Shown piece after piece: positions 25,070-32,857 of a DNA stretch of 64,000 nucleotides (positions are counted from its first letter, which is position 1; every line of letters starts with the position of its first letter). The notes under the pieces were generated by a model that ran no database searches, was not told the origin of the DNA, and saw only the letters and a program-made list of their open reading frames with translations. Location of the stretch: contig JAYOTG010000001.1 of NCBI GenBank assembly GCA_038150305.1, positions 62,001 through 126,000 of the forward strand, in the 5' to 3' direction. Source of the DNA: MGIIa-L3 sp038150305 (GTDB lineage Archaea; Thermoplasmatota; Poseidoniia; Poseidoniales; Poseidoniaceae). A program made the translations under genes and the position numbers.

Positions 25070-26347
25070 ATGATAAGGACCCTTTCCGAGACCGAACCGA
25101 CGCTTGCGTCGGTGAGTCAGATGAGCGAAACGTGGTCGCTGAAGAACCCCTACCCGTCGAAGATTGTGGACAACTACATCCTGAACGGCGAAGGCTCGCG
25201 CAAAGAAACACGTCACATCGCCTTCCAACTCGGCGATTCGGGGATGACCTACAGGGCAGGGGATGCCCTTGGCGTCATCGCGGAGAACCCCCCGCACATC
25301 GTCGACGAGATGATCGAGCTGCAGGGTTGGGACCCGGAGCATCCCGTGACCACCCACGCCGGCGACCGCACCCTTCGTGACGCGCTGAAGAAGGACTTCG
25401 AAGTCCATATGGCGAGCTCGAACTTTGTCTCCGATTTGTTGGAACGCGTCAAGCCGAGCGGGCTCCGCGTGAGTTTGTCCTTCGTTCAGCGCGAGCGAAC
25501 TGGGCCTGAACCCGACGCACCGGCCGCCAGCAAGCCGCGAGAGGATGCGCGCTCACGCGTCGAAACCATCAACGCCTCGAAGGAATCGATTGCAGATTAC
25601 CTCTGGACGCGCGATTACGTGGACATCATGCGCGAATTCGACCTCAAGTACACCCCCGAGGAATTCCTCGCGCTCGCTGGAAAGGTCAAGCCTCGCCTCT
25701 ACAGCATCTCGTCGTCGCCCGACGCGCATCCAGGGCTGGTCGAACTCACCGTGGGCATCGTTCGTTTCGAGTACCACGGACGCAAGCGAGGCGGTCTGTG
25801 CACGCTCTACATGGCCGATGAAATCGACACCAGCGGCGCACCAATCAACGTCTTCATGTCCCCGACCAAGAGCTTCCTCCTTCCAGAAGACGGTGACGTT
25901 GACATCATCATGGTTGGGCCCGGCACCGGCATCGCGCCCTTCCGAGCCTTCATGGAACAACGTGTCCACGACAAGTCGAAGGGTCGAAACTGGCTTTTCT
26001 TTGGCGACCAATCGCAACACACCGAGTATTACTACAAGGAACAGATCGAAGGCTGGATGGACAGCGGCGACCTGTACAGGTTCACGACGGCTTGGTCCCG
26101 TGACCAAGAGGAAAAGATCTACGTCCAGCACCGGCTCAAAGAACACGGCGCAGAAATTTGGGAATGGTTTGACAACGGTGCGTACTTCTACATCTGTGGC
26201 GACAAGTCCCGCATGGCCAAAGACGTGCACCGCGCGCTCATCGAAATCGCGATGGAACACGGCGGCATGTCCGAAGCGGACGCCACCCATTTCATCGAGA
26301 AGACGATGATGAAGGACGAGAAGCGCTACCTCCGCGACGTCTACTGA
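25070..26347 (+). CDS. CysJ/P450-reductase-type NADPH flavin reductase without flavodoxin domain
   Basis: The 425-aa protein matches only the FAD/NADPH half of sulfite reductase flavoprotein. FAD-binding RLYSISSSPDAHPG and GGLCTLYMAD are at about 210-250; NADPH-binding MVGPGTGIAPFRAFMEQR and WLFFGDQSQHTEYYYKEQ follow; YICGDKSRMAKDVHRAL and the terminal YLRDVY are as in the family. No flavodoxin or Fe-S domain is present, so it needs a separate carrier. It could serve sulfite reduction. Its position 2.2 kb from the BoxB-like oxygenase also fits an electron supply for that enzyme, as BoxA does for BoxB. A GGAG-poor AAGGATGA context and an internal ATG at 25121 leave the start slightly uncertain. 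Confidence 0.85.
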   Translation: MIRTLSETEPTLASVSQMSETWSLKNPYPSKIVDNYILNGEGSRKETRHIAFQLGDSGMTYRAGDALGVIAENPPHIVDEMIELQGWDPEHPVTTHAGDRTLRDALKKDFEVHMASSNFVSDLLERVKPSGLRVSLSFVQRERTGPEPDAPAASKPREDARSRVETINASKESIADYLWTRDYVDIMREFDLKYTPEEFLALAGKVKPRLYSISSSPDAHPGLVELTVGIVRFEYHGRKRGGLCTLYMADEIDTSGAPINVFMSPTKSFLLPEDGDVDIIMVGPGTGIAPFRAFMEQRVHDKSKGRNWLFFGDQSQHTEYYYKEQIEGWMDSGDLYRFTTAWSRDQEEKIYVQHRLKEHGAEIWEWFDNGAYFYICGDKSRMAKDVHRALIEIAMEHGGMSEADATHFIEKTMMKDEKRYLRDVY

Positions 26348-26418
26348 GCCTGCTGCGGCCCCACGAACGCGGGCCAACGACCGTGGGCATCATAGACGGT
26401 ATGTTCCTCCCATGTTCC

Positions 26419-27759
26419 ATGGCCTTCAAGCGGGTGCTCATTGCCAACCGCGGCGAGATTGCGCTGCGCATCCTCCGAACCCTACGCGACCTCGGCATCG
26501 AAGCGGCCATCATCCACGGCCGCGAAGACCGCTTGTCGCTGCCCGTCCGACTCGCAGACGTGGCGCTTGAAATCGTCCGGACCAACCCCCTCGACAGTTA
26601 CCTCGACATCGAGGCTGTCGTGCAGGCGGCCAAGGACCTCGAGTGCGATGCGGTTCACCCTGGATACGGTTTTCTGGCCGAGAACGCCGCCTTCGTCCAT
26701 CGCTTGGAAGAGGAGGGCATCACCTTCATCGGACCGGCTGCGGAGGTCATCACCCTGCTTGGGGACAAGATCGAGGCGCGCGCCGCCATGGAGGCGGCGG
26801 GCCTTCCCACCGCCAAAGGCAGCAGCGAGCCCATCAGCGAAGCAAGCGTGGCCGCGGCTCTTGCCGACGACATCGGATACCCGGTCATCATCAAGGCGGC
26901 CGCGGGCGGCGGCGGCATCGGCATGCAGATCGTCAACGCCGCCGACGAGTTCGAAGGCGCGCTTCGGTTGTGCCAGAGCCGCGCGAAATCAGCCTTTGGC
27001 GACGACCGCGTCTTCGTCGAGAAGTACATTCAGGGCGCCCAGCACGTCGAATTCCAGGTGTTGGCCGACGGCGAGAAAGCCATTCACTTCGGCGAGCGCT
27101 TCTGCTCCATCCAACGCCGCCACCAGAAATTGGTCGAAGAAGGGCCTTGGTTGACCGATGAGAAGCGCGCCGAAATCGGAGCACTGGTGTGCGCCGGAGC
27201 AGAATCTGTGGGCTACAAGGGCTTGGCGACCTTCGAATTTCTGCGCGACGCCAACGGGGACTTCTACTTCCTCGAGGTAAACCCTCGCGTTCAGGTCGAG
27301 CACACGGTCACCGAACTGATCACGGGATACAACTTGGTCGAACTCGGCATCCGTGTGGCCCAAGGCGAAGCCTTGCCGCTGGCGCAAGAGGACATCACGT
27401 GGCGCGGCCACGCCATTCAATGCCGCCTCAACGCAGAGGATCCGAAGCAATTCATCCCCTCTCCCGGCCGGCTCTGGGACTGCCACTTTCCCTCAGGATT
27501 CGGCATCCGTTGCGACACCCACGCACATCCAGGCTACGAAATGCCGGGATGCTTCGATTCCTTGCTGGCCAAACTCCTCACGTGGGGCCACGACCGTGAG
27601 GACGCGGTCCGCCGCATGCGGACGGCCTTGGACGAGACCGTCATCACCGGGGTGGAGCACCTCATCCCGCTGCATCGCCGCATCATGGACGAAGAGGACT
27701 TCATCGCCCGGGACATCACCATCCGATACATCGAGGAGCACCCCGACCTGCTTGGCTGA
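26419..27759 (+). CDS. accC: biotin carboxylase subunit of acyl-CoA carboxylase
   Basis: The 446-aa protein starts MAFKRVLIANRGEIALRILR, the classical biotin carboxylase N-terminus. The ATP-grasp glycine loop AAAGGGGIGMQIV lies at about residue 170, ERFCSIQRRHQKLVEE and FLEVNPRVQVEHTVTE follow, and RLNAEDP comes near the end. The usual length indicates a separate subunit without BCCP. It carboxylates biotin with bicarbonate and ATP for acetyl- or propionyl-CoA carboxylase. No carboxyltransferase or biotin carrier is in the window. Propionyl-CoA carboxylation would complement odd-chain or aromatic breakdown. An ATG at 26401 adds six residues. Confidence 0.93.
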   Translation: MAFKRVLIANRGEIALRILRTLRDLGIEAAIIHGREDRLSLPVRLADVALEIVRTNPLDSYLDIEAVVQAAKDLECDAVHPGYGFLAENAAFVHRLEEEGITFIGPAAEVITLLGDKIEARAAMEAAGLPTAKGSSEPISEASVAAALADDIGYPVIIKAAAGGGGIGMQIVNAADEFEGALRLCQSRAKSAFGDDRVFVEKYIQGAQHVEFQVLADGEKAIHFGERFCSIQRRHQKLVEEGPWLTDEKRAEIGALVCAGAESVGYKGLATFEFLRDANGDFYFLEVNPRVQVEHTVTELITGYNLVELGIRVAQGEALPLAQEDITWRGHAIQCRLNAEDPKQFIPSPGRLWDCHFPSGFGIRCDTHAHPGYEMPGCFDSLLAKLLTWGHDREDAVRRMRTALDETVITGVEHLIPLHRRIMDEEDFIARDITIRYIEEHPDLLG

Positions 27760-27785
27760 GCGCGTGGCGCCAACGGCAGCCTTAA

Positions 27786-27799
27786 CCGAACATGTTCGG
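27786..27799. promoter_or_regulatory. 14-bp perfect palindrome, operator of the Bat-like gene
   Basis: CCGAACATGTTCGG is a perfect dyad, 11 bp before the ATG at 27810. The core CGAACATGTTCG returns exactly at 28454-28465, and an imperfect copy lies at 28440. An ATG inside the palindrome (27792) is in frame but is more likely part of the site than the start. Confidence 0.65.
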
Positions 27800-27809
27800 G
27801 TCCAACGGC

Positions 27810-28433
27810 ATGGGCAACCACCGGCTTCGCATCGAAGTTCGGCTTCCTGACGGCCATTGGGCGGGCGACGTCACGCGTGCAAACCCCACCGAGGTGCTTC
27901 GCATTGAGAAGCACATGCCGCTCGGGCGTGGGCGTGGAACAGCCAGAATCTCCGGCGGCCCCTCGCTGTACACCTCGATCGATGCCCATCCGAAGATCGA
28001 AGCCTTGCGGGAGCTGGACCAACGGCACCCGTCGGTGGACATCAGCGCGGGAGGCGGAGGCTTTCTCCGACCGCTGATCGACGTTGGCGTGATCCCCAAC
28101 ACCCCCTTCGAAGTTCGGGACGGCTGGGTGGAGTGGACCATCGAATGCACCCAAATCAAAGCGAAGAACCTGATTCAACGCTTCCGCGAGGACGGGTTGC
28201 CCCACCGTTTGCTCTCCACCCGGAGCAGCAGCACGGAATTGCTCACCCCCAAGCAAAGGCAGGTGTTCGAACTCGCTCTGCGGGAGGGGTACTACGACGT
28301 GCCACGACGCACCAGCATCACCGAAATGGCGCGCCTCCTCGGCGTGGCCAAGTCGACGCTGTCGGCTCAGATGCACCGGATGGAAGCGGCCGTCATGAGC
28401 ACTTTCGCGGAAGAGATCCGCAAGCAGCGGTGA
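27810..28433 (+). CDS. Bat-type HTH-10 transcriptional regulator
   Basis: The protein is 207 aa from ATG 27810 (MGNHRLRIEVRLPDGHW). The C-terminal 60 residues are a clear HTH-10 (bacterio-opsin activator type) domain: LTPKQRQVFELALREGYYDVPRR, then TSITEMARLLGVAKSTLSAQMHRMEAAVM with the recognition helix. The N-terminal 140 residues have beta-rich character, as in the ligand- or partner-binding part of this family. No GAF/PAS domain is present. A perfect palindrome precedes the gene and recurs before the BoxB-like gene immediately downstream, so it likely regulates itself and the aromatic cluster. The inducer is unknown; an aryl-CoA is one possibility. Confidence 0.85.
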   Translation: MGNHRLRIEVRLPDGHWAGDVTRANPTEVLRIEKHMPLGRGRGTARISGGPSLYTSIDAHPKIEALRELDQRHPSVDISAGGGGFLRPLIDVGVIPNTPFEVRDGWVEWTIECTQIKAKNLIQRFREDGLPHRLLSTRSSSTELLTPKQRQVFELALREGYYDVPRRTSITEMARLLGVAKSTLSAQMHRMEAAVMSTFAEEIRKQR

Positions 28434-28439
28434 GCCCAC

Positions 28440-28465
28440 CGAACATGTCCATACGAACATGTTCG
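28440..28465. promoter_or_regulatory. tandem CGAACATG operators before the BoxB-like gene
   Basis: A perfect CGAACATGTTCG lies at 28454-28465, with an imperfect copy CGAACATGTCCA at 28440-28451, a spacing of 14 bp. They sit 37-62 bp upstream of the ATG at 28502. A GGAGGGG element follows at 28478-28484, a possible Shine-Dalgarno site at a long distance. Confidence 0.6.
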
Positions 28466-28501
28466 CCATGACCCCAAGGAGGGGCCCGCCCTCATGGTGC
28501 C

Positions 28502-29662
28502 ATGGACAACCTACCAGAGACGTGGGACGACTGGATTGCAAACTTCGAAGACTGGCAAGACCGCGTCGGTTTTGAGCGCGCTTGGCTCGGCGACTTCAAC
28601 CTCGACGTGCTTTTTGACTGGGACCGCGCAGGCGACGTCATCGAATTCGGTGACTTGGCCGGCCGCCCCAAGTGGGAGCGCGCCATGCAGGTGCCCCAGC
28701 AGAACATGCGCGACGCGATGATCACCATGATCACAGTTCAGGGCGACACCGAATTCGCCTCCGTCGAACAACAGCGCCACCTCTTGGCCAGTGCTCCCAC
28801 CGAGTACGACCGCTACGCTGCGGCCCGCATCATGGCCGAAGAACAGCGCCACGGTTGGCAGATGGCCTACCTCCTGATGACCTACTTCGGTCAGCAAGGA
28901 CGACGCGAGGCGCAGAAGCTTCTCGAGCGCAACGCCCAGGACGGCGACCGCCTGCTTGGTGCCTTCAACCGCCCCATGCCGCATTGGCTCGACTTCTTCT
29001 GCTACACGATGTTCGTCGACCGCGACGGCAAGTTCCAGCTCGGCATGCTGTCCACGTCCGGCTTCAAGCCGCTGGCGGCCTCCATGGGCCCGATGCTGAA
29101 GGAGGAATCCTTCCACCTTGGCACCGGGTCCAACGGGCTGCGCCGCATCATCACCGCTGGCGTGGTGCCTTTGGACATGCTCCAGCGCTACATCAACAAG
29201 TGGGTCTCCACGGCACACGACCTCTTCGGCGTGGACGAGTCCTCGTCCGCTGAGTGGGCGTACGTCTGGGGCATCAAGGGCCGCTGGGACGAGCGCAAGA
29301 AGCAGGAAGAGGGCGTGCCCCTCGACCGCGACCACCTCAACGAAGAGGCCCGTGGCCACTACCACCAAGAGATCGTGGACGCGGTCAAGGCCCTGTGCGG
29401 CTACCTCCCAGAGGGTGCTGCGGACCTGTACGTGCCTCACGAGAACTTCAACCGCGACATCGGTGCCTTCGCCAAGGGCCGCTACACGGTGGAAGGCACC
29501 CTCTTTGAGGGCGACGACGCGGCTTGGGAGGCGTACCTCCGCACCGTGCTCCCCACGCCTGAGGACGAGGCAGCTCTGCCCGACATCTTCGAGCAGCAGT
29601 GGATCAGCGAGAAGCCCCTCTCCGCACGCCAGCGTGCGACGGGCATCGGCGCGTCCGCCTGA
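28502..29662 (+). CDS. BoxB-like diiron aryl-CoA epoxidase
   Basis: The 386-aa protein is closely similar in pattern to BoxB, the benzoyl-CoA 2,3-epoxidase. Diiron-ligand segments line up: VTQGDTE-like ITVQGDTEFASVEQQRHL (Glu89), MAEEQRHGWQMAYLL (Glu114, His117) and MLKEESFHLGTG (Glu202, His205). WLDFFCYTMFVDRDGKFQL corresponds to the BoxB middle section. BoxB epoxidises the ring of benzoyl-CoA with O2; PaaA does so with phenylacetyl-CoA. It is shorter than BoxB of beta-proteobacteria (about 470 aa) at both ends. The true substrate could be another aryl- or cyclic acyl-CoA. Regulator, dehydrogenase and PaaG-like genes nearby support a catabolic role. Confidence 0.85.
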   Translation: MDNLPETWDDWIANFEDWQDRVGFERAWLGDFNLDVLFDWDRAGDVIEFGDLAGRPKWERAMQVPQQNMRDAMITMITVQGDTEFASVEQQRHLLASAPTEYDRYAAARIMAEEQRHGWQMAYLLMTYFGQQGRREAQKLLERNAQDGDRLLGAFNRPMPHWLDFFCYTMFVDRDGKFQLGMLSTSGFKPLAASMGPMLKEESFHLGTGSNGLRRIITAGVVPLDMLQRYINKWVSTAHDLFGVDESSSAEWAYVWGIKGRWDERKKQEEGVPLDRDHLNEEARGHYHQEIVDAVKALCGYLPEGAADLYVPHENFNRDIGAFAKGRYTVEGTLFEGDDAAWEAYLRTVLPTPEDEAALPDIFEQQWISEKPLSARQRATGIGASA

Positions 29663-29685
29663 GCCAACGCCAAGGTGGAATCACG

Positions 29686-30222
29686 ATGATTCCGGTCGAG
29701 CTGTACGGCGTCAACGCCGAGCGCTGCGAGCGCCTCTACGAGGCGCTTCCAGCCTTGGTGGACGACATGGAGGACGACGCGGCCTACGGCGAAGTCCTCT
29801 ATGCCGCTGAAGAGAGCAACATCCTGAGCACCGTCGAACGCGCAGACGCGTGGGCCGACGCGACGCCCTTTGCCTGGCCGGACGACATTGCCATGGAGGT
29901 CGAAATGGCCCTGCGCAGCGCACGCTACCCCGATGTGGGGCTCTTTGAGCACCTCATGACGCTGGACGGCGTCGATGCGGTTCGCATCTCCCGGTGGGCT
30001 CACTTCGTGGCACGCGTGTATCCCATCTACAGCGCCGAAGCCTGCGAGGCTTTGGAAGACATGGGGCTCTCAACCCCGTTCCGTCCTGACGACATCGCAT
30101 CGTACGGCGTCTACGTTTCTCGCATCGAGGGGCTAAAGAAGCACGCTCCCGCCGCCGGGCTGCCGGAGATCGGGCTTCCACGGGCCCGCGTGCTCCAGCT
30201 TGGTCTGGAGCGCTTCGAATGA
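29686..30222 (+). CDS. conserved-looking acidic protein, unknown, in boxB-like operon
   Basis: The 178-aa protein starts MIPVELYGVNAERCERLYEAL 24 bp after the BoxB-like stop, with GGTGG before it. It is acidic and mostly helical; no membrane segment, signal or cofactor motif was seen. It overlaps the exporter start by 4 bp (ATGA), so it is an integral operon member. I see no similarity to PaaB, PaaC or BoxC. It may be a small accessory protein of the epoxidase. Confidence 0.6.
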   Translation: MIPVELYGVNAERCERLYEALPALVDDMEDDAAYGEVLYAAEESNILSTVERADAWADATPFAWPDDIAMEVEMALRSARYPDVGLFEHLMTLDGVDAVRISRWAHFVARVYPIYSAEACEALEDMGLSTPFRPDDIASYGVYVSRIEGLKKHAPAAGLPEIGLPRARVLQLGLERFE

Positions 30223-31133
30223 ACCACCTCGGTTTGCACGTCAAACTCTGGCTCGTCGCTGCCTTCTGGGGCGTTGCGTGGACCGCCGGTCGCGTCGTGG
30301 CCACCGAGATGAACGACTGGCCGGTGTTCGGCGCATGGCTGCGCTACCTCATCGCCGTCCCCACCTTCCTCGTCTGGCTCAAGGTGTACGAGGGCTGGTC
30401 CATTCCGACGTGGCCGCAGTGGCGGCGTTTGTTCTGGATCGGAGCCTTCTCCACCTTCCTCTACCAAGTGCTGTTCATGTACGGCATGGGGTGGACGGCG
30501 GCAGGGGATGCTTCGCTGGTGATCACCCTGAATCCCCTCTTCACGAGCACCTTGGCGGTGCTCGTGCTCGGCCACGCGATGACCAAAGAACTCGCTGGAG
30601 GCGTGGCGCTCGGCCTCATGGGCATCGTCGTCCTCTTTGTGGCCTCACCAAACGTCGATTTGCCCGTGGCTGAGCGGTGGTTGGGCAACGCCTTCATCGC
30701 GGCTTCCGCGCTGGCGTGGGCGACCGCCAGCCTGCTGATGCGGCGAGCGATGGACGTCGAAGAAACCGAGAACGATGGCCCGATGAGCCCGCTGCACATC
30801 ACGGTCTGGTCCTCGGCGGTTGGGCTGCTTTTCCTCACGCCGTGGTCGGGGTATGAGGTGGCCAGCAACGGTTGGCCGGCGGTCAACCTGTGGAGCCTCG
30901 TGTCGATCGTGTTCCTTGCGCTGCTCTCCACCGTGGTGGCCTACGTGTGGTTTGCTGAGGGCGTCAAACGCATCGGGCCGAGCCGGACCTCGACCTACAT
31001 CTACCTCGTTCCAATCTTTGGCATCCTGAGCGGCTACCTGCTGCTTGGCGAGCAACTTGGGTGGAGCCTGGTGCTCGCGCTGGTGCTCATCCTGAGCGGT
31101 GTCAGCCTCGCTCAGCGGGCAACGAAGGCCTGA
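30219..31133 (+). CDS. DMT-superfamily (EamA) transporter
   Basis: The 304-aa integral membrane protein has about ten helices in two EamA repeats. The repeat hallmark is GDASLVITLNPLFTSTLAVLVLGHAM in the first half and GPSRTSTYIYLVPIFGILSGYLLLGEQL in the second. DMT carriers export or import amino acids, nucleotide sugars or other small metabolites. In this operon it may move an aromatic acid or a product. It is coupled to its neighbours on both sides by ATGA and TGATG overlaps. Direction and substrate cannot be deduced. Confidence 0.88.
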   Translation: MNHLGLHVKLWLVAAFWGVAWTAGRVVATEMNDWPVFGAWLRYLIAVPTFLVWLKVYEGWSIPTWPQWRRLFWIGAFSTFLYQVLFMYGMGWTAAGDASLVITLNPLFTSTLAVLVLGHAMTKELAGGVALGLMGIVVLFVASPNVDLPVAERWLGNAFIAASALAWATASLLMRRAMDVEETENDGPMSPLHITVWSSAVGLLFLTPWSGYEVASNGWPAVNLWSLVSIVFLALLSTVVAYVWFAEGVKRIGPSRTSTYIYLVPIFGILSGYLLLGEQLGWSLVLALVLILSGVSLAQRATKA

Positions 31134-32053
31134 TGGGGCGTCGCATGACCCGCAAGGGCATGGAGATCTCCACCGTCGCCGTCATCGGAGCCGGAACCAT
31201 GGGCGCAGGCATCGCGCAAGTGTGCGCCCAAGCGGGGTGGCGCACCCACCTGCATGACGCCCACCCCGACGGCCTTGCCGCGGGCATGGAGCGCATCAGC
31301 GCCTTTTGGGACAAGGGCATCGCCCGTGGCAAGACCACGGGGGAACAGAAGGCGGCGTGGTCTAGCCACCTGCATGCGGTCAGCGACCTCGGCGAAGCCG
31401 TGGCCACGGCCGATCTCGTCGTCGAGGCGGTGCCGGAAATCATGGACCTGAAGCAATTCATCTTCCAGCAGGTCGAAGCCTTGGCGCGGCCCGAGGCCGT
31501 GTTGGGCACCAACACCTCGAGCCTCTCCATCGGCACCATCGCATCGGTGCTGAAGCATCCAGAGCGGCTCATCGGGATGCATTTCTTCAATCCCGTCCCC
31601 ATCATGTCCCTGCTCGAAGTCGTGAAGCATGAGGGCACCAGCGAATCCACGGTCGCGCTGGCCTTGGACGCAGGCGCAGCCATGGGCAAGACGGCCATCC
31701 TCGTCAACGACGTGCCCGGCTTCGCCACCAGCCGCCTCGGCGTGGTTTTGGGCAACGAAGCGATCCGCATGCTGGCCGATGGCGTGGCCAGCGCGAAGGA
31801 CATCGACACCGCGATGACGCTGGGCTACCGCCATCCAATGGGACCGCTCGCGCTGACCGACCTGGTCGGTCTTGACGTCCGCCGTGACATCTTGCTGAAC
31901 CTGCAAGCCTCCTTCAACGACGACGCCTATGCGCCGCATCCCTTGCTTGAGGCCCTCGTGGCAGCAGGACGGCTCGGCAAGAAAACGGGTATGGGCATCT
32001 ACGATTGGTCCAGCGGCTCGCCAGAACCTTGCGGGCTGCCCGATGTGAAGTGA
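31133..32053 (+). CDS. 3-hydroxyacyl-CoA dehydrogenase
   Basis: The protein is 306 aa from ATG 31133; ATG 31160 (MEISTVAVIGAGTMG) is an alternative start. NAD site AVIGAGTMGAGIAQVCAQAG is at about residues 15-34. Family blocks NTSSLSIGTIAS, HFFNPVPIMSLLEVV with the catalytic His, and NDVPGFATSRL follow. It oxidises 3-hydroxyacyl-CoA with NAD, as in beta-oxidation or the PaaH step. It closes the plus-strand operon that begins with the BoxB-like gene. The family normally works as a dimer in the cytoplasm. Lack of a hydratase domain makes it the single-function type. Confidence 0.9.
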   Translation: MGRRMTRKGMEISTVAVIGAGTMGAGIAQVCAQAGWRTHLHDAHPDGLAAGMERISAFWDKGIARGKTTGEQKAAWSSHLHAVSDLGEAVATADLVVEAVPEIMDLKQFIFQQVEALARPEAVLGTNTSSLSIGTIASVLKHPERLIGMHFFNPVPIMSLLEVVKHEGTSESTVALALDAGAAMGKTAILVNDVPGFATSRLGVVLGNEAIRMLADGVASAKDIDTAMTLGYRHPMGPLALTDLVGLDVRRDILLNLQASFNDDAYAPHPLLEALVAAGRLGKKTGMGIYDWSSGSPEPCGLPDVK

Positions 32054-32065
32054 TGGCGGTACCGC

Positions 32066-32848
32066 TCAGTCCGATTTTGGACGGCGCCGGGCGAGGAAAG
32101 CGGCCACGCCTTCCTCGAACGCCTTCGTCGTGCCGGCCGCTTCGATGAGCGTGCGCTCGTGATCAAGATGGGTGGCAAGGTCGTTGTCGGTCTCCACGTG
32201 AAGGAGGTGCTTGGTGGCCTCACGGACGTGCTCGCTCCAGCCGCTCCATGCGACCGCAACGCCCACCGCCGTGTCGATCAGGCTCTCGGCCGGCACGAGG
32301 TAATCCACCGCGCCGTACTCATGGGCCTCCTTGGCCGACCAAATCGTGTTGTCGAAGAAGAAGCGGCGGGCCACTTGCGTGCCGACCAAACGCGGCAAGA
32401 GCCACGTCGATCCACCGTCCGGCGAGAGGCCCATGCCGGCATAGGACGCGGCAAAGCGCGCGTCGGTGGACGCCACGCGTGCGTCGCACGCCAAGGCGAG
32501 GCCGAGGCCACCGCCCGCGGCAGCGCCGTTGATGGCGGCCACGCAGACGGTGGACGAGGTCCGCATGCGCAGCAAGAGCGGATGGAGGTGGCCGGTCAAG
32601 TCGCGAATCAATGCAGGCGCTTCACCCGCTTCGATGGAAGCGGCGAAGGCATCGATGTCTGCGCCGGCAGAGAAGAAGCGACCCTCCCCGGTAATGACCA
32701 AAGCGTGGACCTCGGCGTCGTTCAACACCTCGTCGATCGCCTTGGCGATGACGGGCATGGAATCCCGGGAGAAGGAGGCGCTTGCGGTGGCTCCGGTCAG
32801 ACGAAGCATGACCACGCCAGGTTGCGGGGACGTACGCTCAACGGTCAT
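32066..32848 (-). CDS. PaaG-like enoyl-CoA isomerase (crotonase family)
   Basis: The 260-aa crotonase has the oxyanion-hole segment FFSAGADIDAF. At the position of the first hydratase glutamate it has Gly116 (GGGLGLALACD). In the second catalytic block it reads GLSPDGGSTWLLPRLVG with Asp144. PaaG, which turns the ring epoxide of phenylacetyl-CoA into the seven-membered oxepin-CoA, has the same layout (LIPDCGGTWLLPR), with an Asp and no first Glu. EGVAAFLARRRPKSD at the end is also PaaG-like. This makes it an isomerase rather than a hydratase. It converges with the dehydrogenase gene and lies 9 bp after the aldehyde dehydrogenase. Confidence 0.8.
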   Translation of the reverse strand: MTVERTSPQPGVVMLRLTGATASASFSRDSMPVIAKAIDEVLNDAEVHALVITGEGRFFSAGADIDAFAASIEAGEAPALIRDLTGHLHPLLLRMRTSSTVCVAAINGAAAGGGLGLALACDARVASTDARFAASYAGMGLSPDGGSTWLLPRLVGTQVARRFFFDNTIWSAKEAHEYGAVDYLVPAESLIDTAVGVAVAWSGWSEHVREATKHLLHVETDNDLATHLDHERTLIEAAGTTKAFEEGVAAFLARRRPKSD

Positions 32849-32857
32849 CGGCTCACC

